A DNA stretch of 64,000 nt from an uncultured Prevotellaceae bacterium (GTDB lineage: Bacteria; Bacteroidota; Bacteroidia; Bacteroidales; Bacteroidaceae), in contig CACWSX010000023.1 of NCBI GenBank assembly GCA_902763615.1, positions 1-64,000 on the forward strand, in the 5' to 3' direction. Position 1 is the first letter of the stretch. The number at the start of each line of letters is the position of its first letter. The notes beneath the pieces were generated by a model. That model had not been told where the DNA came from, searched no databases, and worked only from the letters and a program-made list of their open reading frames with translations. This document shows positions 62,746 to 64,000 of this stretch, piece after piece. Made by a program: the position numbers and the translations under genes.

Positions 62746-64000
62746 TTTTCAGGCAGAGCATCGTCAGGTCATCGCTGGGTTCAGCATCGCCAACAAAATA
62801 ACTGACAGTGGCATTCATCTGGTTAATGATCTGCTGACAGTCTTCGTTCGAGCGGTTTTGGAAGAAGCGGAGCAGACGTTTGTCACCAAACTGTTCTTGG
62901 AAACTGTTTTCTGCTTCGTTGAGGCCATCGGTATAGAGGAATAAGGTGCGTCCGTGGAGATTGTCGATGCTTTCCCCGATAAATTCCAGATCAGACCACA
63001 AGCCTATGGGGGCATTCGATTCCACTTGAGCGAAATAAGGACGACAAGGTTCATCTGGTGTTAGAGCAGGATCGATGATGACAGGCGGATTATGGCCTGC
63101 ATTGCAATATTTCATTTGTCCTGTCGTGAGGTCGATCTCAGCGATGAACATTGTGACGAACATACCACTCTCATTATCTGTCGCCAAGGTATCATTCAGT
63201 CTTGTAGCGATATATTCTGGCGGGAAGCCCTCTTTGGCGTTGTTATGAAACAGGTTTACTGCTACGGCCATTGTCATGGAGGCAGGCACACCCTTACCGC
63301 TGACATCACCAATGCAAAGGTAGAGTTTGTTGCCTTGTATAAAGAAATCATAGAGATCGCCGCCCACCTCCTTTGCCGGCTTCATCGAGGCGTAGAGGTC
63401 GATGCCAGAATCCTGCGGGAAAATATCGAAGTTTCTGGGCACCATACTCATCTGGATATCCCGAGCAATGCGCAGTTCACTCTCGATACGCTCCTTAGCC
63501 TTCGTAGTCTCCTCCAGTTTGCCATAGGCATTCTCCAGTTTACTGTAGGCAGTCTCTATCGCTTTTTCATGTTTCTTGTGGCGGTGAAGTATAAAGCCAA
63601 GTGCTGAGATGATGATGGCAGCCACCAGGCCAAGCATATACATAAACACGTGATGGCTGTGCTCTTTCTGCTTCTGTGCCTCCATCTTCGACTCCCATTC
63701 ACTTAGCTTCAAGTCCTTGTTATATTTGTCAAGACTGTCGTTTTTCAGTTTCACAGCCACATTCTGCAGTTCGATGTCGCGATTCTTCAGTTCGATGCTC
63801 TGGTTCTCTAGTGAAAGGGTCAGCGCTTCTTCTTCCAAGCGTCGCTGTTGAAGTTCATCGCTGATATGTTCCAATTTGAGTGCCTGATTGGCCAGATTGA
63901 GGTCTTTTTTTTCATTTTCTGAACGTGCTAAATCCAGCTGTAAGGAGTGTTCTGCTGCCATTTTTCGCACCTCAAGGGTTGACACCGAATCGGAATAATT
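62738..64000 (-). CDS. Second SpoIIE-type PP2C phosphatase (5' part beyond window)
   Basis: At least 420 aa; the frame continues past the window edge (upstream codons read NYSDSV, as in the sister gene), so the true start and most of the sensor part are missing. Visible: coiled coil, one membrane helix, second short coiled coil and an intact phosphatase domain (CIGDVSGKGVPASM, LYTDGLNEAEN, EPSDDLTMLCLKIS). It is a close paralog of the protein at 59481-61625. Confidence 0.88.
   Translation of the reverse strand, partial: NYSDSVSTLEVRKMAAEHSLQLDLARSENEKKDLNLANQALKLEHISDELQQRRLEEEALTLSLENQSIELKNRDIELQNVAVKLKNDSLDKYNKDLKLSEWESKMEAQKQKEHSHHVFMYMLGLVAAIIISALGFILHRHKKHEKAIETAYSKLENAYGKLEETTKAKERIESELRIARDIQMSMVPRNFDIFPQDSGIDLYASMKPAKEVGGDLYDFFIQGNKLYLCIGDVSGKGVPASMTMAVAVNLFHNNAKEGFPPEYIATRLNDTLATDNESGMFVTMFIAEIDLTTGQMKYCNAGHNPPVIIDPALTPDEPCRPYFAQVESNAPIGLWSDLEFIGESIDNLHGRTLFLYTDGLNEAENSFQEQFGDKRLLRFFQNRSNEDCQQIINQMNATVSYFVGDAEPSDDLTMLCLKIS

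Overview
The window looks like a Bacteroidales chromosome, most likely Prevotella or a close relative. The evidence is the many TAnnTTTG -7 boxes with TTG about 19-21 bases upstream (the Bacteroidota primary-sigma promoter), a PorZ-type type IX secretion component, Prevotella-style C-terminal tails on secreted proteins, fused sensor/beta-barrel proteins next to ECF sigma genes, and Bacteroidales-specific families (DUF4421, DUF6078, DUF4254, rSAM/lipoprotein pair). The genus is inferred; no 16S gene is present.

Layout. 1-8.8 kb: rpsI/rplM, a MATE transporter and an SSS symporter with interlocked divergent promoters, a secreted GH10 xylanase with two CBM6 modules, and metG. 8.9-16.3 kb: a lone PD-(D/E)XK protein, an aldo/keto reductase, then a tight operon of STAS protein, short membrane adaptor, C39-peptidase ABC exporter, second ABC exporter and, 9 bases later, an unannotated 46-codon gene with a double-glycine leader. 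This is an NHLM/NHLP-type peptide export system with its probable cargo. 16.3-21.7 kb: DUF3108, an Ig-like lipoprotein, a GH3-family protein and a DUF4421 barrel. 21.8-25.3 kb: a VapE-like ATPase gene bracketed by about 111-bp inverted repeats that each carry four 11-bp iterons, with further repeats and hairpins, then an AAA ATPase. 25.6-27.2 kb: a three-gene HipB/HipS/HipT toxin-antitoxin module and, just beyond it, a degraded copy of the end of a LuxR-type regulator whose intact relative lies at 31.7 kb.

27.4-36.8 kb: a C10 protease, an unknown lipoprotein, the LuxR regulator, metY, an Lrp regulator, a PAP2 phosphatase and a radical SAM/lipoprotein pair. 36.9-42.6 kb: two paralogous ECF sigma plus TM/beta-barrel sensor modules flanking a small porin-like protein, with lipoproteins. 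42.7-47.4 kb: three tandem hairpin repeats, acpP-fabF-rnc, DUF4254 plus a GT9 glycosyltransferase, and rubredoxin (54 codons). 47.4-51.7 kb: a SpoU methyltransferase, a CE15-like esterase, an AT-rich DnaA-box cluster that could be oriC, nadA and an acyltransferase. 51.7-59.4 kb: leuS, a YitT-RdgB fusion, porZ and cotH in one operon. 59.5-64 kb: two SpoIIE-type phosphatases (the second runs off the window) around a phytase-esterase-like gene.

How they fit. GH10, C10 protease and CotH proteins are probably exported and carry similar C-terminal tails; PorZ belongs to the machine that would handle such cargo. GH10 and CE15 suggest glucuronoxylan use. The STAS protein in the peptide-export operon and the SpoIIE phosphatases 43 kb away could belong to one partner-switch, but no kinase is visible here. 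No tRNA, rRNA, CRISPR array or intact insertion sequence was seen.
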